Source: Smittia aterrima (Eukaryota; Arthropoda; Insecta; Diptera; Chironomidae). Taken from it: a stretch of 64,000 bases of DNA. The notes beneath the pieces were generated by a model that did not search any database, was not told the DNA's origin, and was given only the letters and a program-made list of their open reading frames with translations. The stretch lies in contig CP093831.1 in the NCBI GenBank assembly GCA_033063855.1, positions 28,086,001 through 28,150,000 on the forward strand, in the 5' to 3' direction. Positions 1-10,485 of this stretch are shown here, in pieces (position 1 is the stretch's first letter; every line of letters starts with the position of its first letter). The position numbers and the translations under genes were made by a program.

Positions 1-1245
1 AATTTATTGCAGTAACATCGAAGCTTTTGGCCAAACGATAACTGGGCTGAGCAACATAAAGTTTTATGTTTCACTCTCTGTTCGCTGGATGTGGATTGAT
101 CGTTGCATTAAACAACCATCAAAACCAATTAACAGTAGAACAAACGCATCGAAAGGACTCTCTGCCTTCCATCGGTCAACAACAAAAAGCCACACACAAT
201 TTGTGTTTCCCATTGACACGTTCGATGGCTCCACCGAAATTTATGTTAATGCTCTAACCTCGAAACAAATTTCAATCACAGAAGAGACTTCCACTGTCGA
301 TTAAATAATTTATTCGTCTGCATCGACCGACCAGTTGTTACATGATCGGATGTCGCTCTAGGCAGCGGTTCATCTATGACAGAGCTGCTGCTCGCCAGAA
401 AACATGTTCGTTCAGTTCTTTATTACACGACAATCGTGCGATGTCCATTGAATTTATGTTTGCTTTGCGTTGCATCATTCTCGTTGCTCTTTTTCGGAAA
501 TTATTAACATTCGAATAATAATTTCGATGTTATCAGTGGCGAGCACATTTATAAAATTGTTTATGCTTCTAGACGCATAAATTATCGTGCGGGGAGCTCA
601 TATCATGTTTGCTAATAGCGTTAAAGTCGTGCTTTTGTTTTGATAATTATCAATAAATTTCGCAAATGACACAATAAATTCAATTTTTTTAATCACAAAC
701 AGAGAGAACTCTCGCCCGGATGATTGTGGTCTGTCCATGTTCGTTTATTGATTCAGATTTATGATCGCTCGGAATCGCTAATGAGATGAAACGTTCTTGC
801 GAATGTCGCTCGCTCTCGAGCGTGAGTTTCATGATTCATGACAATAATCGGGCATGGAAAAATGCAACAAGAGAAGGAATATTTCATCCGAAGCATATCT
901 TTCAGAGCCAATCACACCAAGCCATAAATATTCGTTAACATTTTCTCTTCTCGCCTGCAATAATTCTTCAAAAATATTTCCCCATTGTTCGACTCGACGT
1001 CGTCTTGTCCTTTTTTTTCTTCTCTCGGACAATTCCAAGTCCAGGCAGAACTTTCTATTTTGATTCTTGTCATTGTTAGATCGGACACTTTGCTCAACTC
1101 CAAATGACGATCATAAATCCATGTCTTCGATGTTTTCTTAAACGAACTTAAGGCACAAGCAGAAACTTCCAATTAACATAATTTTCACGCTCCAGTTTCA
1201 AACGAATCTTATTGTTCTGTTTGTTGCTTTGTTGTTTGACTTCAT
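1..1245. other. intergenic, no gene recognised
   Basis: AT-rich sequence with only short open frames that look like chance. None has a recognisable domain or a convincing splice-site pattern. Some stretches (about 480-660) are rich in TAAT/ATAAAT-like words of the kind homeodomain proteins bind, but that is too weak to call an element. Confidence 0.5.
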
Positions 1246-1480
1246 TCGCTTCCGTAAACATTTGTAAAACTCTCCTCGACGACGAGAGACACATTTTATA
1301 AAAATCAATTAATTAGTTTATCAAATTATTTTATCTAATGTCAGAGGACAAAGTCCAATGTGTTTTAATAAAATTAGAGAACATCATAAATCAGAAAAGT
1401 CTAACATTAAAATAATTCCAACTAAATCCCGAAACTCTCTGTCGCATAAATAAAATTCGTCGAGAAATTAATTTCGTTTA
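1246..1480. repeat. 235-bp direct repeat, left copy
   Basis: This block recurs at 4029-4263 in the same orientation with no indels (constant offset 2783) and only about two substitutions that I could find. Flanking sequences on both sides do not match, so it is not simply the edge of a larger tandem duplication. No terminal inverted repeats or target-site duplication were seen. The two copies bracket the F-box relic and the intact F-box gene. Confidence 0.9.
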
Positions 1481-1561
1481 CTATTAAGTGTTCCAAGTCC
1501 CTTTTTTTATTTTTTTTTTTAAGATAACTTGCGAACGCGATGAGCTAGCAAACTAGTTTCT

Positions 1562-1678
1562 TCACCAGTCGATAGAGAATATTAATATGATTTTCTTGTT
1601 TGATTCTTCATCTACAACTTCAGTGTTTGTTTCTTTTGATTGCTTATTAATTGCGATCATTGCTGAGCTTTCTTCCAT
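1562..1678 (-). pseudogene. truncated F-box gene relic (N-terminal fragment)
   Basis: The minus strand from 1678 starts MEESSAMIAINKQSKETNTE, matching the first residues of the intact F-box gene (MEGSSAMMEDNKQSQETNTE, start 3446). Similarity fades after about 30 codons and the frame stops at 1562 after 38 codons, before any F-box. Similarity continues upstream of the ATG: a stretch around 1770-1790 resembles one near 3530-3560. The relic therefore kept its 5' flank and lost its body. It could still be transcribed, but a functional product is unlikely. Confidence 0.75.
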
Positions 1679-1992
1679 TTGAGTTTTTATCTAAAACCAA
1701 AATAAAATTGAAATAAACAAAAATATTTTTGGCATCTTGAAGAGACCGCGTGGTCGAGTGTAGAAAAAGAAATGAGTCGAAATGTCGATATATTTTATTT
1801 TTTAACTGAATTCTAATAAGCTTTTATGATTTATGATTTTTCACGAGAAAACGAAACTCAAAATGCGTTTATTTATTTATTAAAATTAAAGATTTCTTAA
1901 TTATATTTCAAACGATCTTTAAAGTCGGATGACAAGCCAATTTCAGCCATTAGCCTGAAGTCCTTAAGTCGAAGCTTCATCTCAAGTTTATT

Positions 1993-2078
1993 TAGAGTGA
2001 AGTGCTTAATTCGCCACAAAGCCGATTGTACTTAAGTGAGTCACAATTTATACATGGCTAATTATGCACTTCACTCTA
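1993..2078. repeat. inverted repeat, 13-bp arms
   Basis: A 13-base arm at 1993-2005 (TAGAGTGAAGTGC) is repeated as its perfect reverse complement at 2066-2078. The spacer is about 60 bases and contains a CTTAAG palindrome. It lies just downstream of the F-box gene stop at 2106, so it could form a 3' hairpin in that transcript. No function can be assigned. Confidence 0.6.
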
Positions 2079-2105
2079 TTTTAAAAAATTAATGAAAACT
2101 TCAGA

Positions 2106-3446
2106 TTATTTCTTTAATTTTTTTCCTGAAGATTGGTTAATCAAGAATATCTCAAGATCCTTCTTTCCACACAAAAAACAAACTGCTTTAAGTTCTTCGC
2201 ATTTTCTGTTAATTTTTGATAAAGCTTCAAAGTTTCCATCGCCAATTAAATTTTCGTAGAGATTAAGGCTTTTTACGTTTGGCATTGACTTCATCAAAAA
2301 TTTAAAAGTGTCAGGGTCCACATGCCAACTACATGTGAGATGAGTGATCGATGTTGATATTACATTTGGAACATCGTCCTTAGACAGAATTATTTCAATC
2401 CCGAGGTCCAGACTCTTAAGCTTCGGAGATCTCATGATCAAGTTGAATATTTCCATGTCGTTGTCAAGATAAATAGTCAACTCTTCGAGATGATCCTTTT
2501 GTGAGGTAATGAAATTCCGTAAATTTGTGCTGTGTCGTTCGCTAGAGCGGTTAGCACCTATTACTAAACTTTTAAGTTTGAATTGAAATCGTTTCCAAGA
2601 TTCATCCTTTAACATACTCGTTGTGTTAAGCTTTAGGCTTGTTAGCTTTTTGGAATTTTCGAGCATTTTTGTTAAAACACTGCCAATGGAAGTGAAACCA
2701 TTAATATCAATAAAATCAAATCTTTCGATTGCGACAGAATTTGCCAAAAGATCGGCATAATCTAGTCCCATCCAGCGATATTTAACAAAACATAATTTCA
2801 GATGTTTCAACTTTGGAAACTTCAAAACTTTTAAAGATTTTAAGTTTGAAAATGATCCGTCATCAATTGTAAATTTTTCTCTATCGATATAAAATCTATT
2901 GTAAACAAAAAAGCTTTCAACTGATGACTCGATTGACGAGAGAAATTTGTACAAATCCAATTTTGTTGTAAAAAGTGTCTCGGTTATGGAAACGTTTCTC
3001 CAATCGTGAGCTTTACTAATAAAGAAATCAAGCTGCAAATCGGAAATGAAATCGATTTTAGAGAAGTCATCCTGCTGTCCTTTTCGACGGACTTCAATGT
3101 TTTGATATTTTCTCGAACTATTTTTCAGCAAATCGAAATCTTCCGTTTGCCGTGCACTTTTTTCACTGAAAACAACTTTTATGTTTTCCATTAGAACTTT
3201 CGATGAAGCGATGACGTTATACCAAAGTGGGCTGACTTTGGAAAACTTTATCAAATCCTTTCCGCTTAAATGATTAAGAATCATCTCAGAAATGCCAAGA
3301 AAGCGTGAGAAATAAACCAAAGGATCCAAGTTATTCGATGGCATTTCAGGTAATTTGATGAATTTCACGTTTTCTTCATTTGAAACTTCAGTGTTTGTTT
3401 CCTGCGATTGCTTGTTATCTTCCATCATTGCTGAGCTTCCTTCCAT
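2106..3446 (-). CDS. F-box protein with leucine-rich C-terminal region
   Basis: Intronless 446-residue protein. A weak F-box lies at about residues 44-85: a DPLVYFSRFLGISEMILNHL helix, then the LIKFSKVSPLWYNVIASS core with its Trp. The rest is a series of Leu/Asn-rich segments (for example LKSLKVLKFPKLKHLKLCF) like irregular leucine-rich repeats. F-box/LRR proteins bind Skp1 through the F-box and recruit substrates to an SCF ubiquitin ligase; that role is inferred from the family. The start is the first ATG in frame. A paralogue lies at 31208-32533 on the other strand, and a truncated relic lies just downstream at 1562-1678. The substrate is unknown. Families like this expand quickly in midges and mosquitoes, so orthology to a named fly gene is not claimed. 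Confidence 0.8.
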   Translation of the reverse strand: MEGSSAMMEDNKQSQETNTEVSNEENVKFIKLPEMPSNNLDPLVYFSRFLGISEMILNHLSGKDLIKFSKVSPLWYNVIASSKVLMENIKVVFSEKSARQTEDFDLLKNSSRKYQNIEVRRKGQQDDFSKIDFISDLQLDFFISKAHDWRNVSITETLFTTKLDLYKFLSSIESSVESFFVYNRFYIDREKFTIDDGSFSNLKSLKVLKFPKLKHLKLCFVKYRWMGLDYADLLANSVAIERFDFIDINGFTSIGSVLTKMLENSKKLTSLKLNTTSMLKDESWKRFQFKLKSLVIGANRSSERHSTNLRNFITSQKDHLEELTIYLDNDMEIFNLIMRSPKLKSLDLGIEIILSKDDVPNVISTSITHLTCSWHVDPDTFKFLMKSMPNVKSLNLYENLIGDGNFEALSKINRKCEELKAVCFLCGKKDLEIFLINQSSGKKLKK

Positions 3447-4028
3447 TTGAGATTTTATCTAAAATGAAAAAACAAAAAAGTTGTTGAAATCTTCAAGAAC
3501 GCGTGTCTTACCTTATCGAACGTTGAGAACAAAATGAGTCGAAATGTCGAAATATTTCTTATGTTTCTACCTAAATTGTAATTACCTGAATCTAGTAAGA
3601 ATTCGTTTTAGGAGAATTTCTTTAATTTTATTTTGATTTTAGATGAAATCTTTCTTCAAAACGAAACTCTGTTTTGATACATCGCATGTCAACAGTGAAG
3701 CTTGTGCCTTGATTATAAAAATAAATGGAAATGCTTGAAAACATTGCGAGCAACTCAATCGATGTTGAGAAAACATTAAATTTCAAACGTGGTTTCTAGT
3801 CAAATTTTCTGAGAGATCTTTGAGTTCTCCAGTTTCTCAACGATTCGAATAAGAAAACGACAGTCGACAGCAGCAAGACTACGCCTTTGAAAGATCTGTC
3901 AAAGGTTGTTCGAGAAAATTTGATAATGTCGACAGAGTTCGGCAAAACAATTCTGCGACTGCGGAAAAAAATGTTTTTGATCAAAATCTTGAAAAGAAAA
4001 ACTCGAGCTCACTTCTTTGGAATATGAA

Positions 4029-4263
4029 TCGCTTCCGTAAACATTTGTAAAACTCTTCTCGACGACGAGAGAGACATTTTATAAAAATCAATTAATTAGT
4101 TTATCAAATTATTTTATCTAATGTCAGAGGACAAAGTCCAATGTGTTTTAATAAAATTAGAGAACATCATAAATCAGAAAAGTCTAACATTAAAATAATT
4201 CCAACTAAATCCCGAAACTCTCTGTCGCATAAATAAAATTCGTCGAGAAATTAATTTCGTTTA
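4029..4263. repeat. 235-bp direct repeat, right copy
   Basis: Near-identical partner of 1246-1480 in the same orientation. It lies about 580 bp upstream of the F-box start (3446). The high identity implies a recent duplication or recent homogenisation. The pair could mediate unequal recombination that deletes or duplicates the F-box gene between them. Confidence 0.9.
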
Positions 4264-5410
4264 ATGCAATCGCGAAACAAATTTCTAATAATTTCAAATC
4301 AAATTCACTTTTATGATAGCCGAGCAGCTCGTGATTTTAATTTATGAGTTCATGGAGTTTCCACCAACAAATTTCTCGCTGACATCATCGCAGGGCAGAT
4401 GAAGCGGAATGAAGCCTCGCTCGTCGTTGATTTTGAAACATCATTCGACCAAAAACTCATTCAGTTGCGCTTATTTTAATAAATAACATTAATTAACTGT
4501 CATTGTCACACGTAACGTTCAACCGCATTATAATTCCACTTTTTAAATGAACTCAAAACGTCTCATTCACTTTGATATCAATTTCACATTTCAAATGAAT
4601 CAAACGAGAGAGAGAGAGAGAGAGAGGCTCGGAGGCTCAAATCAAGTCGTCGTCAGCAAATTAGCAGTCGCAGTTACGAGAAAGTTCCATAAAGTTGCAT
4701 TTTAATTATGTCCGAGCTGCATCTGACTCGGAATTTCCACCGCAAATTGTCACACATGAAGAGCAAATTGTTGTGAACGATGTGCGTGGGGCGATCCGAT
4801 TAAAAGCGATTGTCAGAGATTTATTCATTCGAGTCACAGTCAGAATTTGATGGCAACTTAATTACAGCTGAATGACCAATTGTGTCAGTTGCGAAATTGA
4901 GCAGCGTTTGCAACTGATATCAGTTTTGTTTTATCAATGCAATTGCAACGAGAACTCGCAGCTTCAGTTTAACGATGTCATTGACGTCGTGGAGAAGAAA
5001 TCAATGGAGAAACCGCAAGGGATCAAAATTATTTCTGACATTGACTTTGCTCGTTTATGACGCTTTAAAAAATGAAACTTTACAAGATCGTCGTTGATGA
5101 AATGAGTCGTCGATGGAAGCAATTGGCTCGCAGTGTTGTTGACGATAAAACAAAGAATTATTTCAGAAGGGAAGCGTTTTAATGTGAACAGTTAACGCCA
5201 ACGAATAAACTTTGCGATTTACGATTCCTTAATGGAAAAGACTCTGCAGCTTTGCTCAAGGAACTTTGTTTACTGTCTTTGATGGGATGACTTCTCCAAG
5301 AGATCTTCTGAAATTGGTTGATTATGGAATAAAATGAAAACGATTGATCATAGAAATCTGATTTATTTTTCAAATATTGCGAACAATTTTAAACAAAAAT
5401 TAATTTAAGT
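4264..5410. other. intergenic with GA microsatellite
   Basis: No supported gene. A (GA)n run occurs at about 4605-4627. The right part, about 5183-5405, is the conserved 3' flank of zinc-finger copy A. It recurs downstream of copy B (about 7698-7925) and copy C (about 10258-10484). A 62-codon ATG frame at 4872 (plus) has no recognisable domain and is not called. Confidence 0.5.
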
Positions 5411-6535
5411 TCAGTGAGAATTTTTTTTCATGTGTCGCTTCATTTCACGGAAATCTTGCATTTGTTCATCGCAGGTCGGACACTTGTATTGTAAGGGTCC
5501 GATATGAATTTTCTCATGCATTCTCATTTCTTTGATATTTTTGAACTTTTGCTTACAGAAATTAATGTGACAAAATAAAGATTTGTCTCCTGACGAATGA
5601 AGCCGTTTCATGTGTGCTTTCAAAGTGAATTTAATCAGAGATCTTCTGCAAATTGGACATGAAAGTTTCAAATGTGTTCGCATGTGTCCTCTAAGTAAAT
5701 ATTTGTTTCTGAACTTTTTACCGCACAAATCGCATTGAGCTTCATTCTTATCATGATCTCTTAAGTTGTGATGATATAAACTAATCTTGTTGGAGAAAAC
5801 TTTATCGCAAACTTCACAATTGAACTTTGTTGTTGACGAATGCTCCTCAATGTGTTGCGTTAGACGATCCTCAGTGAACATTTGCTGACAAATCGGGCAA
5901 GGACTTGTGATATGAATTTTTATGTGTTGCCGAAGAAGCATCTTATTTTTAAAGATCTTACCACAAATATCGCAATGGAACTTCTTTTCACTATGAACGT
6001 GTTTTTCATGTTCATTTAGTTTACCTTCAGTTGCAAATGATCGAGTGCAAGATCCGCAATCATAAATATTTTTCACATGACAATGAAAATGATTTTGCAG
6101 ATTATCTTTTCTCAAAGTTTTAAATTCGCATTTAGTGCAATACCAATTAGTTCCGTTGCGATGATCTTCGTTGATGTGAGTCTTTTTGCAGTTGCTACAG
6201 TTGAATTGGAGATCACAGAAGCGACATTCCTCAATATTTTCTGATTTGCTTATCAAATTACATTTTTGACATTTTTGGAAACCTTTGCAAGTTTTTAAAT
6301 GTTTAGGCAAGTATCGTGATTTCCTAGTTGCAAACTCACAATTGCCACAAACGAAACAACATTCGAAGATCTTTGCTGGATGTTTCTTCCATCTTCGGTC
6401 AAACTTCATCAAAATTATTTTCACTTCCTTCTCATCTTCAAATTCTGGTTTTGGATCTTCCTGCTTAATGAAGACGAAATGTCTTTCTGGTTCGTGTTTG
6501 ATGTTGTCAACGATAACTTGAGAATATTCGGCCAT
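5411..6535 (-). CDS. C2H2 zinc-finger protein, tandem cluster copy A
   Basis: Intronless 374-residue protein, the first of four adjacent paralogues that begin MAEYSQVIVDNIKHEPERHF. The acidic N-terminus carries two sequences fitting the SUMO consensus (IKHE and IKQE). A Cys-rich region (about 55-125) follows with CGNC...H...C and CxxC pairs, then about nine C2H2 fingers to the C-terminus. Linkers are mostly not the TGEKP type (for example SHSSTTK-like spacers). Such proteins usually bind DNA as transcriptional regulators; the target is unknown. Compared with copies C and D, one finger is missing after the HVKN segment. The start is the ATG at 6535. A TATA box and an initiator lie 60-95 bp upstream. 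Confidence 0.88.
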   Translation of the reverse strand: MAEYSQVIVDNIKHEPERHFVFIKQEDPKPEFEDEKEVKIILMKFDRRWKKHPAKIFECCFVCGNCEFATRKSRYLPKHLKTCKGFQKCQKCNLISKSENIEECRFCDLQFNCSNCKKTHINEDHRNGTNWYCTKCEFKTLRKDNLQNHFHCHVKNIYDCGSCTRSFATEGKLNEHEKHVHSEKKFHCDICGKIFKNKMLLRQHIKIHITSPCPICQQMFTEDRLTQHIEEHSSTTKFNCEVCDKVFSNKISLYHHNLRDHDKNEAQCDLCGKKFRNKYLLRGHMRTHLKLSCPICRRSLIKFTLKAHMKRLHSSGDKSLFCHINFCKQKFKNIKEMRMHEKIHIGPLQYKCPTCDEQMQDFREMKRHMKKNSH

Positions 6536-6592
6536 TTTGAACTTTTACTTTAACTTTCTCTGGAGATGCCAACTGATCGAAGGATAAACTTA

Positions 6593-6628
6593 GAATGAAC
6601 TTTCTTTGTTTCAAGTTGTCAATTTATA
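6593..6628 (-). promoter_or_regulatory. core promoter of zinc-finger copy A (TATA + Inr)
   Basis: On the minus strand TATAAA lies at 6628-6623. A TCATTC initiator-like hexamer at 6598-6593 puts the A at 6596, 32 bases downstream of the first T, which is the usual TATA-to-start distance. The same arrangement is found upstream of copy B. In copies C and D the TATA position reads TTTAAA. Confidence 0.6.
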
Positions 6629-6740
6629 GCATTTTTTTACCTAAATTAGCAAAGACCTAATTACCCTTTGGTTCAATTTCTAATCGGCTCAAAAATCCTT
6701 TTTTACCTGAACTTTTCCGTCTCATACTTTTATTTGAATA

Positions 6741-7619
6741 CGAGGCACGTTTGATAAGTAAGGTAAATCTCGGTGATGGTAATAGATATCGCAAAAGTTA
6801 GAGATTATATTCGAGAATCACTATTTTTATGAAGAATTCTCAAATTTGAAGCAGATCGTACAAGTAGTTTTGGAATTATAATTTTTTTTATCAAGTTCAA
6901 AAATTTTTGAAAATGGCGGAAATAAAATTTAACACACTGAAATTATAATTTAAAATTAAAGCTTCTACTTTTATAAAGATCCAAAATAACATTAATTTTA
7001 TATTTCCTCACTCTTGGGCTATATTAATATAAAGTCAAAAACAAATCTCATTAAGTTTTTGATGAAAAAACTTTCCGCAGAGTGGCCGCATTTTTTAAAA
7101 AAAATTGATTTCAATGTAAAATATCATATGCAACACAAATTAAAGTCAACACAAATATTTTTTAACATTTTCTACAAATCACAAGTCTTAGCTCTAATTT
7201 TAAATCAAATACGATTTTTTGTAATCAACTTTTTTCTATAAAATGACAAAAAATTCTTAAGAATTCTCAGGTTGAGCACAAAGGCCAGAAGATGCAAACA
7301 CTCTGCTATTTCAAAAACGACTAATCTTGTATTAAATGATTTTTATTTAAAAATGTGGAGAACTAACGAGTGTTCTTGTAGGAAGAAAAATCAAAATGAT
7401 AGACAAAGGTTAAAACATTTTGATTTAATTAGGAAACCGTGTCTGCCATTGTGAGCAAATTTAGAGACCTTTAGTAATCGATCTGTAGTGACGGAAGTAA
7501 AATCTTAAACTTACTTTTGAAAACGTTTATTAAGACGCACTTTCAACATGAAATACTCTTAGGAATGTGGAATCTATTCGTTTTCATATAAATTTTTCTC
7601 ACTTATCAAACGAGCCTCG
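6741..7619. mobile_element. 879-bp TIR element with TA target duplication (Tc1/mariner-like, non-autonomous)
   Basis: The left end reads CGAGGCACGTTTGATAAGT at 6741-6759. The right end, as reverse complement from 7619, reads CGAGGCTCGTTTGATAAGT. TA dinucleotides flank both ends (6739-6740 and 7620-7621), as in Tc1/mariner elements. Spacer C-D keeps an apparently unoccupied version of this site near 11899, with a single TA and similar flanks. The interior is AT-rich, and I see no transposase domain with its DD(D/E) motifs in any frame, so it looks non-autonomous. It sits about 110 bp upstream of the copy A TATA box. A 5'-truncated copy lies at 9673-10180. Confidence 0.72.
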
Positions 7620-7926
7620 TATTACAACAAATGTGTTTCTAACCTAAGAAAATAATTTTCTAAATTTATTTCGGATAATCAATTTTTTATAAACAGAACA
7701 GTGAACAGTTAACGCAACGAATAAACTTTGCGATTTACGATTCTCAAATGGAAAAGACTCTGCAGCTTTGCTTAAGGAGTTTCGTTTACTTTCTTTGATG
7801 GGATGACTTCTTGAAGAGATCTTCTAAAAATGGTTGATGACTGGAATAAAATGAAAACGATTGATCATAGAAATTTGATTTATTATTCAAAAATTGCGGA
7901 CAATTTAAACAAAAAATAATTTAAGT

Positions 7927-9045
7927 TCAGTGAGATTGAGTTTCCATGTGTCGCTTCATTCCACGGATTTTCTTCGTTTGATGATTGCAGGTCGGGCATT
8001 TGTAACATTTTGGTCCAATGTGAATTTTTTCATGCTTTCTCAGTTCTTTGATATTTTTGAACTTTAGTTCACACCTTTTGATGAGACAAAATAAAGATTT
8101 GTCTCCTGATGGATGAAGCTTTTTTATATGTACGTTCAAAGCATATTTTTTCATCAATCTCTTACAAATTGGACATGAAACTTTCAAATGATTTCGCATG
8201 TGTGCTTTAAGTAAATATTTGTTTCTGAACTTTTCACCACACAAATCGCACTGAACTTCATTCTTGCTATGATCTCTTAAGTTATGTTCGTATAATCCTT
8301 TCTTGCTGGAAAAAACTTTGTCGCAAACTCCACAATTGAACTTTGTTGTGGACGAATGCTGCTCAATGTGTTGAGTTAGACGATGCTTAGTAAACATTCG
8401 TTTACAAACCGGACAAGGACTCTTGATATGAGATTTCATATGTTGCTGAAGAAGAATCTTATTTTTAAAGATCTTACCACAAATATCGCAATGGAACTTC
8501 TTTTCACTATGAACATATTTTTCATGTTCTTTTAGTTTACCTTTAGTTGCAAATGATCGAGTGCAAGATCCGCAATCATAAATATTTTTCACATGAATCT
8601 GAAAATGCACTTGCAGATTATTTTTTCTCAAAGTTTTAAATTCGCATTTAGTGCAATACCAATAAGTTCCGTTGCGATGATCTTCGTTGATGTGATTCGT
8701 TTTGCAGTTGCTACAGTCGAATTTAAGATCGCAATAGCGACATTCCTCAATATTTTCTGATTTGCTTATAAAATTACATTTTCCACATTTTTGGAAACCT
8801 TTGCAAGTTTTTAAATGGGTAGCTAAGTATCGTGATTGCCTAGTTGCATACTCACAATTGCCACAAACGAAATAATATTCGAAGATCTCCGGAGGATTCT
8901 TCCATTTTTTATCAAATTTTCTCGAAATAATCTTCACTCCCTTCACTTCAAACTCTGGTTCTGGATCTTCCGGCTTAATGAAGACGAAATGTCTTTCTGG
9001 TTCGTGTTTGATGTTGTCGACAATAACTTGAGAATATTCGGCCAT
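7927..9045 (-). CDS. C2H2 zinc-finger protein, tandem cluster copy B
   Basis: Intronless 372-residue paralogue, closest to copy A. The frame is open upstream of the ATG at 9045, but the start is set there because all four copies share this ATG context and the MAEYSQ N-terminus. The SUMO-type motifs IKHE and IKPE are present. A Cys-rich N-terminal region is followed by about nine C2H2 fingers, with the same missing finger as copy A. A TATA box at 9131-9126 and an initiator at 9101-9096 are conserved. DNA binding is expected from the family; the targets are unknown. Confidence 0.88.
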   Translation of the reverse strand: MAEYSQVIVDNIKHEPERHFVFIKPEDPEPEFEVKGVKIISRKFDKKWKNPPEIFEYYFVCGNCEYATRQSRYLATHLKTCKGFQKCGKCNFISKSENIEECRYCDLKFDCSNCKTNHINEDHRNGTYWYCTKCEFKTLRKNNLQVHFQIHVKNIYDCGSCTRSFATKGKLKEHEKYVHSEKKFHCDICGKIFKNKILLQQHMKSHIKSPCPVCKRMFTKHRLTQHIEQHSSTTKFNCGVCDKVFSSKKGLYEHNLRDHSKNEVQCDLCGEKFRNKYLLKAHMRNHLKVSCPICKRLMKKYALNVHIKKLHPSGDKSLFCLIKRCELKFKNIKELRKHEKIHIGPKCYKCPTCNHQTKKIRGMKRHMETQSH

Positions 9046-9095
9046 GATGAACTTTTTTTTCTTTGGAGATGTTAACTGATCGAAGGATAAACTTA

Positions 9096-9131
9096 GAATG
9101 AACTTTCTTTGTTTCAAGTTGTCAATTTATA
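9096..9131 (-). promoter_or_regulatory. core promoter of zinc-finger copy B (TATA + Inr)
   Basis: TATAAA at 9131-9126 and a TCATTC initiator-like site at 9101-9096 on the minus strand, with the same spacing as in copy A. Upstream blocks from about 9132-9185 are shared by all four copies. Confidence 0.6.
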
Positions 9132-9185
9132 GCATTTTTTTACCTAAATTAGCAAAGACCTAATTACCCTTCGGTTCAATTTCTG

Positions 9186-9672
9186 AACGGTTCTAAAATC
9201 CTTTTTTACCCGAACATTTCCTGTCTCATAATTTATGAGAGAGTATTAGTGAACTCACATATGTGCATCGTTATATGGGAAATTTCTATCCAAGAAAAGT
9301 TAAGATAATTAAGTTCAGTGTTTAAATGATTAAGTGAGCAGAAAAAAAGATTCTTTGTTAGTTTTGCTTTATATTAATTGTAATTTGTGTGAGTAGTGAC
9401 CGAAAATGATCGCGTGTGTCCTTTTTTGAAACAAGAAATTTCTCACGACGCTTGGTGAACATCACGAAGTAACGTGATCTCTATCAAGTCACTAAACGTG
9501 AATTTAATTAAGTTTCTTTAAATTTAATCGACAATTGTTTCCAAGATTACTAAATATAAAACTTCAACCTATCTCATAGTGTTAAAACATATTCATGATG
9601 TTACTTGGCTTGTCCGTGAACGATCGATGAAGTGAAACCATGAAATTCTAACGACTTAAAGTGAGTCTACTC
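9186..9672. other. unique spacer sequence upstream of copy B
   Basis: This segment occupies the place where the left half of the inverted-repeat element would be expected by comparison with the A-B spacer. It has no match elsewhere in the window that I could see and no open frame of note. It may be a replacement or a later insertion. Confidence 0.4.
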
Positions 9673-10180
9673 TATGCAACACAAATTAAAGTCAACATAA
9701 ATATTTTTTTAACATTTTCTACAAATCACAAGTCTTAGCTCTAATTTTAAATCAAAAACGATTTTTTGGTAATTAACTTTTTTCTATAAAATGACAAAAA
9801 GTTCTTAAGAAATCTCAGGTTGAGCACAAAGGCCAGAATGCAAACACTCTGCTATTTCAAAAACGACTAATTTTATGCTAAATGATTTTCTTTAAAAATG
9901 TAGAGAACAAACGAGTGTTCTTGTAGGAGAAAAATCAAAATGATACAAAGCTTAAAACGAGAAACTTATATGAATCTGAAAGGAAAAAAATGGAAGCCGT
10001 GTCTGCCATTGTGAGCAGTTTTAGAGATCTTTAGAAATCGATCTGTAGTGACGGAAGTAAAATCTTAATCTTTTTTTTTGAAAACGTTTATTAAGACGCA
10101 CTTTCAACATGAAATACTCTTAGGAATGTGGAATCTATTCGTTTTCATATAAATTTACCTCACTTATCAAACGAGCCTCG
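9673..10180. mobile_element. truncated copy of the 879-bp TIR element
   Basis: From TATGCAACAC at 9673 this tracks the right half of 6741-7619 (matching from 7127) and ends in the same inverted terminus at 10180, followed by TA. The left terminus is absent. Its position in the B-C spacer matches the insertion in the A-B spacer, so the insertion probably predates the duplication that made copies A and B. Confidence 0.7.
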
Positions 10181-10485
10181 TATTAGCAAACAAATGTGTT
10201 TCTAACCTAAGCTTATAAACAGATCTGTTGAAGTTTTTTGTAGTTACAATGTTAATAGTGAAAAGTTAACGCCAACGAATAAATTTTGCGATTTACGATT
10301 TTTAAATGGAAAAGACTCTTCAGCTTTGCTTAAGGAATTTCGTTTAGTTTCTTTGATGGGATGACTTATCCAAGAGATCTTCTGAAAGTTAATGATTACT
10401 GGAATAAAATAAAAACGATTGATTATAGAAATTTTATTTATTTTTCAAATATTGCAATCAATTACAAATAAAAACTAATTTAAGT

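Noticed and set aside
7014..7454. Frames inside the TIR element as a transposase
   Set aside because: Two 60-75-codon frames show no helix-turn-helix or DD(D/E) catalytic pattern; the element is treated as non-autonomous.
9046..9117. 24-codon N-terminal extension of zinc-finger copy B
   Set aside because: Opens with TTG and is not in frame in the other copies; the shared ATG at MAEYSQ is the start, and this segment is conserved as 5'UTR.
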